Part shown: in pieces, positions 37,104 through 44,702 of the stretch | Numbering within the stretch: the first letter of the stretch is position 1 | Layout: each line of letters begins with the position of its first letter | Source of the DNA: BMS3ABIN04 sp964553325 | GTDB lineage: Bacteria; Bacteroidota; Ignavibacteria; Ignavibacteriales; Melioribacteraceae | Reading direction: 5' to 3' | NCBI GenBank assembly: GCA_964553325.1 | Contig: CAZKKI010000063.1 | Coordinates: forward strand, 29,383 to 93,382 | Length of the DNA: 64,000 bases | The notes under the pieces: generated by a model | The model's input: the letters and a program-made list of their open reading frames with translations, nothing else | The model's database searches: none | Told to the model about the DNA's origin: nothing | Made by a program: the position numbers and the translations under genes

Positions 37104-37119
37104 TTTGCTGTCCATCACA
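37104..37119 (+). promoter_or_regulatory. CRP/FNR-like site upstream of small protein B
   Basis: TTTGC, six bases, TCACA: nine of ten positions fit a hybrid of the FNR (TTTGA) and CRP (TCACA) half-sites. It lies in the divergent interval between the response regulator and small protein B. Weaker than the site at 37458. Confidence 0.35.
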
Positions 37120-37181
37120 GCATTGGGTAATACAATACATTTTATTGGGGTTAGAAATTTTAATTAATAGTGAGGAAAAAA

Positions 37182-37442
37182 TTGTATACAAGAGAATTAG
37201 AACAAACAACAACAGTTTCAACGTTTAATACACATTTGTTCAAATCGATTAAAACAGCTGTTAGCGATGCAATGCTGTGGTTTGCTTTAATATTGTTTCT
37301 TTTGATAAAACTTAACATGCTTGCATTTTTCGTAAATGATCATTTTGCACTCGGTATAAATGAAGTATTAGTCAGTTTGTTGGGCTTCGGAAATATTTTC
37401 GCAATAAGATTTTTTCAACTTTACGCCAAACAGTCGAAGTAA
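37182..37442 (+). CDS. Small two-helix membrane protein, family member B
   Basis: An 86-residue protein with a polar N-terminus and two membrane segments (about 30-50 and 62-80). It shares the 31-residue motif of the family (Lys 5, Ile 21, Glu 23, Gly-Phe 30-31) and is closest to member C, both having a K[TS]A[VI]S stretch before the first helix. Start choice: GAGG lies six bases before TTG 37182; an in-frame GTG at 37170 is the alternative. First gene of a plus-strand series B, C, 72-aa protein, STAS. Function unknown. Confidence 0.68.
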   Translation: MYTRELEQTTTVSTFNTHLFKSIKTAVSDAMLWFALILFLLIKLNMLAFFVNDHFALGINEVLVSLLGFGNIFAIRFFQLYAKQSK

Positions 37443-37457
37443 TTGAACTAATTACCC

Positions 37458-37483
37458 TTAAATGTGATTTCCGTCACATTTAA
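37458..37483 (+). promoter_or_regulatory. Perfect CRP/FNR-family palindrome
   Basis: TTAAATGTGA (37458-37467), six bases, then its exact reverse complement TCACATTTAA (37474-37483). The core TGTGA-N6-TCACA equals the CRP consensus. A TAnnTTT-type box (TAACTTTA) begins at 37500, so the palindrome covers the place of the missing -33 element about 42 bp before the predicted start, as at class II activated promoters. It would control small protein C. Confidence 0.72.
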
Positions 37484-37523
37484 ATGCTGTAAATACTATT
37501 AACTTTAATAAAATAGACTTTTT

Positions 37524-37799
37524 ATGGAATTCGAACAAAACAGATGGGAAAATATTGAAGCTCAAGCGGGAGGTTTCTTTTATTCACTCAAAAAATATTT
37601 TTTTCGCCCGCTGAAATCCGCTATTTCCGGTTTTGTTCTTTTCTTCATGTTAATCCTCCTAATTAAAATTCTTAAGTATTTTTTCATAGCCGAATACGAA
37701 TTCAACATAGAAATTTTCGATTTTATTATCGCATCGGCAGGATTTATACTTGCATACCTTTTTTCAATTCTCGAGAAAACCCGATATAAATCTTATTAA
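37524..37799 (+). CDS. Small two-helix membrane protein, family member C
   Basis: A 91-residue protein: polar N-terminus, basic patch, then two membrane segments (about 33-53 and 60-82). The 31-residue family motif spans residues 43-73 (Lys 5, Ile 21, Asp 23, Gly-Phe 30-31). The ATG has no clear Shine-Dalgarno. A perfect CRP/FNR-type palindrome lies 40 bp upstream, implying its own regulated promoter. Function unknown. Confidence 0.75.
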   Translation: MEFEQNRWENIEAQAGGFFYSLKKYFFRPLKSAISGFVLFFMLILLIKILKYFFIAEYEFNIEIFDFIIASAGFILAYLFSILEKTRYKSY

Positions 37800-37920
37800 T
37801 TTTCCGTATCAATTAAATAACCAATCGATTTTATCGATTATAAGTTGTTACAAATCACATACTTACGGAAATTTTTCATTTCCTTTGTGATAGAAAAAAT
37901 TATTAACCGGAGAACTGAAA

Positions 37921-38139
37921 ATGAATAAATTAATAGAAGGACAAGACGGTATTTATAAAATAAAACACCGTTCAAAAATTTATCAATACAAGAGGGATAA
38001 ATTCGGGAATATTACAAACGAATGTATTTTACACGTAATGACCGATACAATAGAAAACGATTACGACCGGAACGAGGTGAGTAAAATAATTCAGAGTATG
38101 ATAACGCACGAAAGTATTATTAATCCCGATTTTGATTGA
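37921..38139 (+). CDS. Unrecognised 72-residue cytoplasmic protein
   Basis: A short, charged, soluble-looking protein with a Lys/Arg/Tyr-rich first half (KIKHRSKIYQYKRDKFG) and an acidic second half. No family is recognised. GGAG lies eight bases before the ATG. It is between small membrane protein C and the STAS gene on the same strand. The 121-bp gap before it contains the inverted repeat AATCGAT-ttt-ATCGATT (37823-37839), of unknown meaning. Confidence 0.6.
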   Translation: MNKLIEGQDGIYKIKHRSKIYQYKRDKFGNITNECILHVMTDTIENDYDRNEVSKIIQSMITHESIINPDFD

Positions 38140-38146
38140 CGTCACA
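38131..38146 (+). promoter_or_regulatory. CRP/FNR-like site upstream of the STAS gene
   Basis: TTTGA, six bases (TTGACG), TCACA: an FNR-like left half and a CRP-like right half at the correct spacing. It overlaps the stop of the 72-residue gene and lies about 80 bp before the STAS ATG. Confidence 0.42.
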
Positions 38147-38217
38147 TAATAGCATTAAAGCTTATAACTAAATATACGATAATTAATTACAGTAAAAACA
38201 AAATTAGGTCTGGGGAA

Positions 38218-38703
38218 ATGAATAAGGCGTATTTTAAACAATTAAAAAGCGGAACGGGGTATAACGTGGCAACTTCGGTTGATAAACAGCAAATGGAACT
38301 TACCGGTGTAACACGGGTAAACGGTAAATTACCCGAAAGTGAAACCAAAAAAGGTCCCTTTCAGATAATCGCAACTAAACCGAACAACTTTGTTGTTGTA
38401 AGGGTGAATTTGGATAGAGCTACTTTAGCCGAAGCGGGAGATTTTAAAAAATATCTTTTCACAATTCTCAACGAAGGTATAAATAATTTAATTATAGATT
38501 TAAATAGTTGTGAATTTATCGATTCCACATTTTTCGGTGTAATGGTAGGTACATTGAAAAAAGCAAAATCAACAAACGGAAATGTATTTTTGGTTTACAA
38601 TCCCGAAAAACAACTTCCCCTTTTTACAGAAACGGGTTTGGCGAAAATTTTCACTACTTTTGCCACTTTGGAAGAAGCTTATTCTAAGTTAAACCTCGAT
38701 TAG
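38218..38703 (+). CDS. STAS-domain protein (anti-sigma-factor-antagonist type)
   Basis: A 161-residue protein with an N-terminal extension of about 48 residues and one STAS domain (about 55-158). The phosphorylatable Ser position of SpoIIAA-type antagonists is S103 in FIDSTFFGVMVG. Such proteins are switched by a serine kinase/phosphatase pair and bind anti-sigma factors or other partners; neither a kinase of that type nor a sigma gene is seen here. Its last 20 bp overlap the convergent YihY-family gene. Confidence 0.85.
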   Translation: MNKAYFKQLKSGTGYNVATSVDKQQMELTGVTRVNGKLPESETKKGPFQIIATKPNNFVVVRVNLDRATLAEAGDFKKYLFTILNEGINNLIIDLNSCEFIDSTFFGVMVGTLKKAKSTNGNVFLVYNPEKQLPLFTETGLAKIFTTFATLEEAYSKLNLD

Positions 38704-39643
38704 CAAGTTTGCGATCAGTGCGGGAATCCGATTTTTTTTTCAACAGTTTTTCTCTGTACAGTTGTCCTATCTCCGCACCTACAATGAATAAGCACGACGA
38801 ATAAAATATCCAAAACAACACGACAATAATTAATACGAAAGCTCCGTAAAGTTTATTCGACGAAAGAAAATGAGCGATATAAAACTCAAAAATTTTTCTT
38901 GCCAATTCCCAAAGCAATGTTGCCCAGAATGCACTTACCAATAAAGCTTTCCGGTTAATTTTTTCGTAAGGGATTAACATATAAAAAAGAAAAAAAAGTG
39001 TAAAAATCACTATAACCGACGCAACGGAGAAAAGTGAATTGATAAAATCCGTAACGATAAACATTTTCAACAACTCAATTTCCTTGGCAGAATTAAGCAA
39101 TACATTTGCTATGGGAAAAATAAAAGTGGATAATAAAATTAAAAAAATTAAAAGTATCACCATTCCGAAATCCCTTAACAATCCGACCCAAACACTTCTT
39201 GTTTTTTCAACTTTATAAACTTTGTTCAATATTGTTCTCATACTGCTGAACAACCATGTTGAAGTAAAAAACAAGCCTATTGCACCAAGGTAAGCCGCTA
39301 ATGTTTTGTATTCTATTACTTCGGGCAGACGCGTAAGAATAACTTTTTTTGTATAAGCGGCATATTCGGGATAAGGAATTATCGTATCGATTAAATTACT
39401 TATTTGATTATGCAAAGTAACAGGATTGATAATATTTCCTAAAATCGCAAAAGCCAAAAGTAAAATTGGAATTATGCTTAAAAGCAGAGAAAAGGCAACT
39501 CCGCCACCCGAAAGAAAGATATGATGTTCATCTATTCTGTGGTATAAACCGATTACGTAATATCGAAAGAACTCAACCGCTTTTCTGTATGAATCGAGCG
39601 AGAAATATTTGGCAATAAATTTTAGTAAACGAAACTTACTCAT
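38684..39643 (-). CDS. YihY/BrkB-family inner-membrane protein
   Basis: A 319-residue polytopic protein with about six membrane segments. The family motifs are visible: HIFLSGGGVAFSLLLSIIPILL near the first helix, FTSTWLFSSMRTILNKVY in the middle and LYGAFVLIIVVLFWIFYSS near the end. The family was once mislabelled RNase BN; its function is not established. It overlaps the purL stop by eight bases and is probably co-transcribed with it. Confidence 0.92.
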   Translation of the reverse strand: MSKFRLLKFIAKYFSLDSYRKAVEFFRYYVIGLYHRIDEHHIFLSGGGVAFSLLLSIIPILLLAFAILGNIINPVTLHNQISNLIDTIIPYPEYAAYTKKVILTRLPEVIEYKTLAAYLGAIGLFFTSTWLFSSMRTILNKVYKVEKTRSVWVGLLRDFGMVILLIFLILLSTFIFPIANVLLNSAKEIELLKMFIVTDFINSLFSVASVIVIFTLFFLFYMLIPYEKINRKALLVSAFWATLLWELARKIFEFYIAHFLSSNKLYGAFVLIIVVLFWIFYSSCLFIVGAEIGQLYREKLLKKKSDSRTDRKLANRGLT

Positions 39644-41858
39644 TCATTATTCTACTTATTGTATTGAAATACACGTCTGACAATTTATTTATATCAATAT
39701 CCAAATCGTTATTAACCTTAAAAAAAGTTCCGCTTACTTTGCCTAATTTTTGTGCGGGAATGTTATATCTTTCCGCAAATTCAAAAACTTTCTTTTCGTT
39801 TTGGGAATCAACCGAAATTATTATTCTCGACTGGGATTCGGAGAAATAGGAAAAATCCTTACGCGATTTAACAGGAATTTCCACCTCGCAACCGATTTGG
39901 TTCTCTTCGTTCGTAATACAGCATTCCGCCAGAGCCGAGAGAATTCCACCTTCGGAAACATCATGGGCGGAATTTACAAATCCGTTATCAATCATTTCAA
40001 GCAAACACGAATGCAAATTTCTCTCCCTTTCCAAGTTGAGTTTCGGTGAATCGCCTTTAACCAAATTGTGAATTACCTTTACATACTCGCTACCACCCAA
40101 TTCTTCGAAATCCTCACCCAAAACAAATATCACATCTCCTTCGTTCTTAAAATAGCACGATGTTACATTTTTCAAATCGTTAATTATGCCAATCATTCCA
40201 ATTACCGGTGTGGGATAAACCGCCCTATCCGGACTTTCGTTATAAAAGCTAACATTTCCTCCCGTCACCGGTGTTTCAAAATATTCACATGCTTCTTTCA
40301 TTCCCGCTATCGATTCTTTGAACAGCCAATACATTTCAGGTTTATAGGGATTGCCGAAATTTAAACAATTGGTAATAGCCAAAGGTTTACCACCCGAACA
40401 AACAATATTGCGCGCCGCTTCGGCAACTGCGGCTTTCGTTCCTTCTCTCGGATTCAAATACACATAACGTCCGTTACAATCCGTTTTTGCCGCAACGGCT
40501 TTGTTGTATTTCTTAATTCGTATTACTGCCGAATCGCAACCAGGACCGATAACCGTATTGGTTTGAACCATCGAATCGTATTGCCGGTAAACCCATCTTT
40601 TTGAAGCAATGTTCGGTGAAGAGAAGACTTTTAAGAATGTTTCTTCGAAATTTTCAGGTTCCGGTAAAGCGGAAAAATCGAATTGCTTAATTTCGTCTAT
40701 GTATTCCGGCTTTTTAGCATCGCGATAATACACGGGTGCGCCGCCGCCAAGTACTAAATCGAATGCTTCTATTTTCGCTTTATCCGTTCCGTAATGCTCA
40801 ACTTCAATGTAAGGTCCTTCCGTTACTTCTCCGATAATTTCACAACTTAAATCCCATTTTTCGAAAATTTTCTTTACTTCGTTTTCATAACCTTTTTTTG
40901 CCACAACAAGCATTCTTTCTTGACTTTCGGAGAGCATTATTTCGTATGCAGTCATATCTTTTTCACGCAGGGGAACTTTATCCAAATTAATTTTCATTCC
41001 CGCACCGCCCTTATCGCTCATTTCCGAGGTAGAGCAAGAAATTCCGGCTGCGCCCATATCTTGAATTCCGATTACCAGACCTTTTTCGATTACTTCGAGT
41101 GTGGCTTCGAGTAACAATTTTTCCGTGAAAGGATCGCCTACTTGAACCGAAGGCCGTTTGGCTTCCGATTCTTCGGAAATTTCTTCGGACGCGAATGTTG
41201 CACCGTGTATTCCATCGCGACCCGTTGCAGAGCCGACGATCATTACCGGGTTTCCTTCACCTTTTGCAACCGCAGATACGACTTTATCCACATCCACAAT
41301 CCCGATTGCCATTGCGTTAACGAGAGGATTATCTTTGTAAACTTCGTCGAAATAAACTTCCCCTCCTACGGTCGGCACTCCGAAACAATTTCCGTAGTCC
41401 GCAATTCCTTTTACAACACCTTCGAACAAATATCGTGTGCGTGCATCATCCAACGTTCCGAAGCGCAAAGAATTCAGCGCTGCAATCGGTCTGGCGCCCA
41501 TAGTGAAAATATCCCTTAAAATTCCGCCAACGCCGGTTGCCGCACCTTGGTAAGGTTCAACGGCGGAAGGATGATTATGACTTTCGATTTTAAAAGCGAT
41601 TGCTTGACCGTCTCCGATATCAACCAAACCGGCATTTTCTTCACCGGCGCCGACCAATAAATTCTTTCCGCTTCGGGGTAAGGTTTTAATTAACGCAATC
41701 GAATTCTTATAACTGCAATGTTCGCTCCACATTACACTGAAAATTCCCAATTCGGTATAGTTGGGTTTTCTGCCTAACCGTTCGCAAATTTTATTGTATT
41801 CCTCTTCGGTAAGACCGTGTTCAAGAGCCAATTCTAATGTTACTTCGGGTTCTTTCAT
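39636..41858 (-). CDS. purL: Phosphoribosylformylglycinamidine synthase subunit PurL
   Basis: ATP-dependent amidotransferase synthetase subunit that makes FGAM from FGAR in purine synthesis. At 740 residues it is the small, Bacillus-type PurL needing separate PurQ and PurS, which are not in this window. Motifs include MWSEHCSYKNS, KIESHNHPSAVEPYQGAATG with the catalytic His, GVGGILRDIFTMGARP and SAHDVSEGGI. No PurR-like operator is recognised in the 136-bp gap before it. Confidence 0.97.
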   Translation of the reverse strand: MKEPEVTLELALEHGLTEEEYNKICERLGRKPNYTELGIFSVMWSEHCSYKNSIALIKTLPRSGKNLLVGAGEENAGLVDIGDGQAIAFKIESHNHPSAVEPYQGAATGVGGILRDIFTMGARPIAALNSLRFGTLDDARTRYLFEGVVKGIADYGNCFGVPTVGGEVYFDEVYKDNPLVNAMAIGIVDVDKVVSAVAKGEGNPVMIVGSATGRDGIHGATFASEEISEESEAKRPSVQVGDPFTEKLLLEATLEVIEKGLVIGIQDMGAAGISCSTSEMSDKGGAGMKINLDKVPLREKDMTAYEIMLSESQERMLVVAKKGYENEVKKIFEKWDLSCEIIGEVTEGPYIEVEHYGTDKAKIEAFDLVLGGGAPVYYRDAKKPEYIDEIKQFDFSALPEPENFEETFLKVFSSPNIASKRWVYRQYDSMVQTNTVIGPGCDSAVIRIKKYNKAVAAKTDCNGRYVYLNPREGTKAAVAEAARNIVCSGGKPLAITNCLNFGNPYKPEMYWLFKESIAGMKEACEYFETPVTGGNVSFYNESPDRAVYPTPVIGMIGIINDLKNVTSCYFKNEGDVIFVLGEDFEELGGSEYVKVIHNLVKGDSPKLNLERERNLHSCLLEMIDNGFVNSAHDVSEGGILSALAECCITNEENQIGCEVEIPVKSRKDFSYFSESQSRIIISVDSQNEKKVFEFAERYNIPAQKLGKVSGTFFKVNNDLDIDINKLSDVYFNTISRIMNE

Positions 41859-41994
41859 CCGTTTATTGTTTTTTTAGTAAAACGAAATATAATATTTTCG
41901 CTTCACCTATAAAAGTTAAGGTAAAAACAGTTCAACTGCGTTTTCGAATTTATTTGGAACGGAAATTATTTGAAATGAATAAAAGTAACCGATC

Positions 41995-42273
41995 TTACTT
42001 TTGCATATCGCGGAAATGTTTAATAACCGTAACGAATGAAATGAAAACAAAGCCCCAAACGGCTGTGAGGAAATCGTTAATTGTTACTTGAAAAGTTTCG
42101 AAGATTCCAACGACAAATGCGAATAATCTTGTTAGAATAATTAATGTAAATGCCGCCGCAAAACCGTAAAGTCCTATTTCAAACGGAACAATTATGTAAT
42201 CGTGACCGATCTTTTTCAAATAAATTTTTTGAAATTTTTGTTTTGTTTTATTTGAATCGATCGATACATTCAT
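41995..42273 (-). CDS. Small two-helix membrane protein, family member D, coupled to a kinase
   Basis: A 92-residue protein with a basic N-terminus and two membrane segments (about 35-56 and 63-83). It carries the 31-residue family motif (Arg at position 5, Ile 21, Asp 23, Gly-Phe 30-31) and, like A and C, the GF....F[TM]L pattern before it. The Shine-Dalgarno AAGGAG lies inside the last codons of the upstream histidine kinase, five bases before that gene's spacer ends, so the two are translationally coupled. It may tether or inform that soluble kinase. Function unknown. Confidence 0.78.
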   Translation of the reverse strand: MNVSIDSNKTKQKFQKIYLKKIGHDYIIVPFEIGLYGFAAAFTLIILTRLFAFVVGIFETFQVTINDFLTAVWGFVFISFVTVIKHFRDMQK

Positions 42274-42278
42274 AATGT

Positions 42279-43889
42279 TTATTCTCCTTTTTGCGACTTA
42301 GCAGCCTTCGGTAACTTTACGGTAACAGTTGTGCCAACATCTTTTTGACTTTTTATTATCAATTCACCGTTCATTTTACTTAGTAATTCTTTGCAAATAA
42401 TTAAGCCCAAGCCGGTTCCTTTTTCTTTTCCGGTGCCGTAGCTTGTTGTTATGTGCTCTTCAAAGTTCAGTATTTTGGAAAGATTTTCCTCGTTGATTCC
42501 AACGCCCGAGTCTTTTACTTCAAGTAATATGCTGTCCTCCGTTTTATTTGCGGAAATTACCACTCGGCTTTTTTCGTAAGAAAATTTTATTGCATTATCC
42601 AAAATATTTTCGAGAATATTTGTTAGTAAAGTTTTATCAGCAAAAATGTTAAAGTGTTCGGGAATTCGGTTTTCCAGAATAATATTCTTTTTTTCCGCTT
42701 TTTGTTTTATTCCGTGAATAACTTCATCTACAAAAACGGTTAAATCCAAAAACTCGTCTTTCGGTTGCAAGTTTCCTATTTGAGATTTCGTCCAAAGTAA
42801 AAGGTTATTTAATAGCGAATAAGCAAACCGTGCGGATTTTTGTATTTCGCGGGCAAACGATTTTTTATCTTCGTCGCTGTAGTTATCGAACTCGTCTACC
42901 AAAATATCCGAAAATCCAAGAATTGTTGTGAAAGGACTTCTCAAGTTATGCGAAATAACTGAAAATAATTTGTCTTTATTCTTATTCGATTCTTTTAATT
43001 TTTCTTGCGACTCGATTAATGTTATTTCAAATTTCTTTTGTTCCGTAACATCGTTAATTATTCCAATTATACCGGCAATATTTCCGTTCTTATCGAGGAA
43101 AACGGATTTGTTTATTTCCAGTTCAACCGACAGACCATCCGGTTTTTCATACGTAACGTAATACGATAATTTACTTTGCGAACGAACAATTTCAAGGTCT
43201 GTGTTATATTCTTTTGCCGCAAATTCTTCGGGAAATATTTCGTACTCCGATTTACCGAATATTTCATCCACTTTTTCGTTAAAAAGCTCTTCGAATTTTT
43301 TATTACACCCGAGGAATATTCCTTTGTTATTTTTATAATAGACCGGATTCGGAATGCTATTAAGTAATGTGTGAAGAAAATCTTTTTGATATTTAAGTAT
43401 AGGTTCACCCGGGGAAAAATTATCGCGTGGAATTACAATATGCAATAAGGCTTCCGGTTCGCCTTCTTCATTAAAAACCGTTGTTACAAAATAATCTGTT
43501 ACGGATACTTTGGATGATTTGGCCAATAAAGGAAATTGAAATTGAACAAATTCTTCTTTTGTTCGAATTAACTTTTTCACTTCATCTTCAAATTCTTTTT
43601 CCTCAACGGAAATACCGAAATCTTTCCATGAGGAATCAAGAACTTCATTTTCTTCGTAACCCGAGAATTTCAGAAACGTTTTATTAACTCTTAAAATACT
43701 CCCGCTCAGATCGGTAAGTAATGCACCGAACGCCGGATTATTCCACAGCGCATCCAGTTCCCTTTTGAAAATTCCGACAAGAGCCGGATTGTATTCTTCA
43801 TTTTTTGCGGAACCCGAGTTTTCTAGCGAGTTGATTAATTGGTTTATCGACTCAAAAAAATTTGATGATGAAGTGCGGTTGGAATCCAT
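42279..43889 (-). CDS. Soluble PAS-PAS sensor histidine kinase
   Basis: A 536-residue kinase with no membrane segment. Two PAS domains (about 55-155 and 170-290, the second with NKGIFLGCNKKFEELF and a PAC-like GIIGIINDVTEQKK end) precede the phosphoacceptor H314 in VISHNLRSPFTTILGFSD and an ATPase domain (ILENILDNAIKFSYEK, DSGVGI, GTGLGLIICKEL). It is followed six bases later by small membrane protein D. The nearest receiver protein is the CheY-like one at 36614. Confidence 0.93.
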   Translation of the reverse strand: MDSNRTSSSNFFESINQLINSLENSGSAKNEEYNPALVGIFKRELDALWNNPAFGALLTDLSGSILRVNKTFLKFSGYEENEVLDSSWKDFGISVEEKEFEDEVKKLIRTKEEFVQFQFPLLAKSSKVSVTDYFVTTVFNEEGEPEALLHIVIPRDNFSPGEPILKYQKDFLHTLLNSIPNPVYYKNNKGIFLGCNKKFEELFNEKVDEIFGKSEYEIFPEEFAAKEYNTDLEIVRSQSKLSYYVTYEKPDGLSVELEINKSVFLDKNGNIAGIIGIINDVTEQKKFEITLIESQEKLKESNKNKDKLFSVISHNLRSPFTTILGFSDILVDEFDNYSDEDKKSFAREIQKSARFAYSLLNNLLLWTKSQIGNLQPKDEFLDLTVFVDEVIHGIKQKAEKKNIILENRIPEHFNIFADKTLLTNILENILDNAIKFSYEKSRVVISANKTEDSILLEVKDSGVGINEENLSKILNFEEHITTSYGTGKEKGTGLGLIICKELLSKMNGELIIKSQKDVGTTVTVKLPKAAKSQKGE

Positions 43890-44386
43890 TCCGTTTTTTC
43901 CCTTTTCCGAATAATCAGTTTTACAAACTAATTATCGGAAAAACCCCACGGAATTATAGACGTAAATCAAGATAAAATAAGAATTTGTCTCATTTTTTTA
44001 ACTTGAATTGAGACATTTCGAAATCCGAGGGAAATTTTCCTTCAAAAATAAAACGAATAAAAATATTTGTGATCTGGAACAAAATTTGAGTTAATAATAC
44101 AAGTTGTTTATGAAAACAACATAGAAAACCGGTGCAATATTTTTTGCTGATTAAGTTTCCGGATGAATTATAAATACCGAAGAATTAATAAGTTACATAA
44201 ATACGTATGAACCGCGTCAACTTTTTTTGCATCGGTAGCATTTGAAGTAAAAATCTTGATATTGAGTTTTCATTCAAAAAAACAACTTTTTGTGATAAAG
44301 ATCAAATGGCATAATAAATGATTTTCTTACATTCAAAAAGAGACCCATCAAACTACATTTCTCACCAAGGGCGGGCGGAGGTTTGT
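43890..44386. other. 497-bp divergent intergenic region
   Basis: No gene is seen. It separates the minus-strand PAS kinase from the plus-strand 101-residue gene, so promoters for both should lie here. It holds an inverted repeat TGTCTCA (43986-43992) / TGAGACA (44009-44015), a weak CRP-like site TGTGA-N6-ACAAA (44068-44083) and a better one at 44291. The sequence is otherwise very AT-rich. Confidence 0.6.
44291..44306 (+). promoter_or_regulatory. CRP/FNR-like site
   Basis: TGTGA, six bases (TAAAGA), TCAAA: a CRP-like left half with an FNR-like right half, 80 bp before the ATG of the 101-residue gene. Confidence 0.4.
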
Positions 44387-44692
44387 ATGAATAAAACCGA
44401 TACGGTTTCGGGTGTAAAAACAATACACGACCTATCAGACGAGCAACTTCTAATTTGTAAAACGATTCTTGAGAAAACAAAGAGTTACTTTTTCCGTACG
44501 GAATTGAAAAAATTGGAGAGAATTGAAAAACAAGCAATTCTATACGATTTGGAAAAATTTACAAGAGTAAAAAATCTGAGATATAAACTCAGAACATCAA
44601 ATCCCGATGATTGGATAAAAGAATGGGAAGTTTATCGGAAAATCATCAATGAGCTTAAAACAAGAAAAAACACTCTTTCACGGGCAAGCTGA
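44387..44692 (+). CDS. Unrecognised 101-residue charged helical protein
   Basis: A soluble, Lys/Glu-rich, probably all-helical protein without a recognised family (core KKLERIEKQAILYDLEKF). GGAGG lies five bases before ATG 44387; an open extension to 44318 lacks a ribosome site and is rejected. It is 10 bp upstream of the M23 peptidase gene on the same strand, so the two probably form an operon. Confidence 0.65.
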   Translation: MNKTDTVSGVKTIHDLSDEQLLICKTILEKTKSYFFRTELKKLERIEKQAILYDLEKFTRVKNLRYKLRTSNPDDWIKEWEVYRKIINELKTRKNTLSRAS

Positions 44693-44702
44693 TAACGAGC
44701 AA

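Noticed and set aside
37106..37122. TGCTGT-N5-ACAGCA inverted repeat
   Set aside because: The arms are short, and the overlapping CRP/FNR-like spacing explains the TCACA half better; kept only as part of that weak site.
37823..37839. AATCGAT-ttt-ATCGATT inverted repeat after small protein C
   Set aside because: Short AT-rich arms with no U-tract and no known operator match; noted in the neighbouring gene entry only.
44301..44325. Possible sigma-54 promoter (TGGCAT...)
   Set aside because: The downstream GC element at the required spacing is absent.
44274..44537. Minus-strand 87-codon open frame
   Set aside because: It overlaps the supported 101-residue plus-strand gene, has an unusual composition and no ribosome site.
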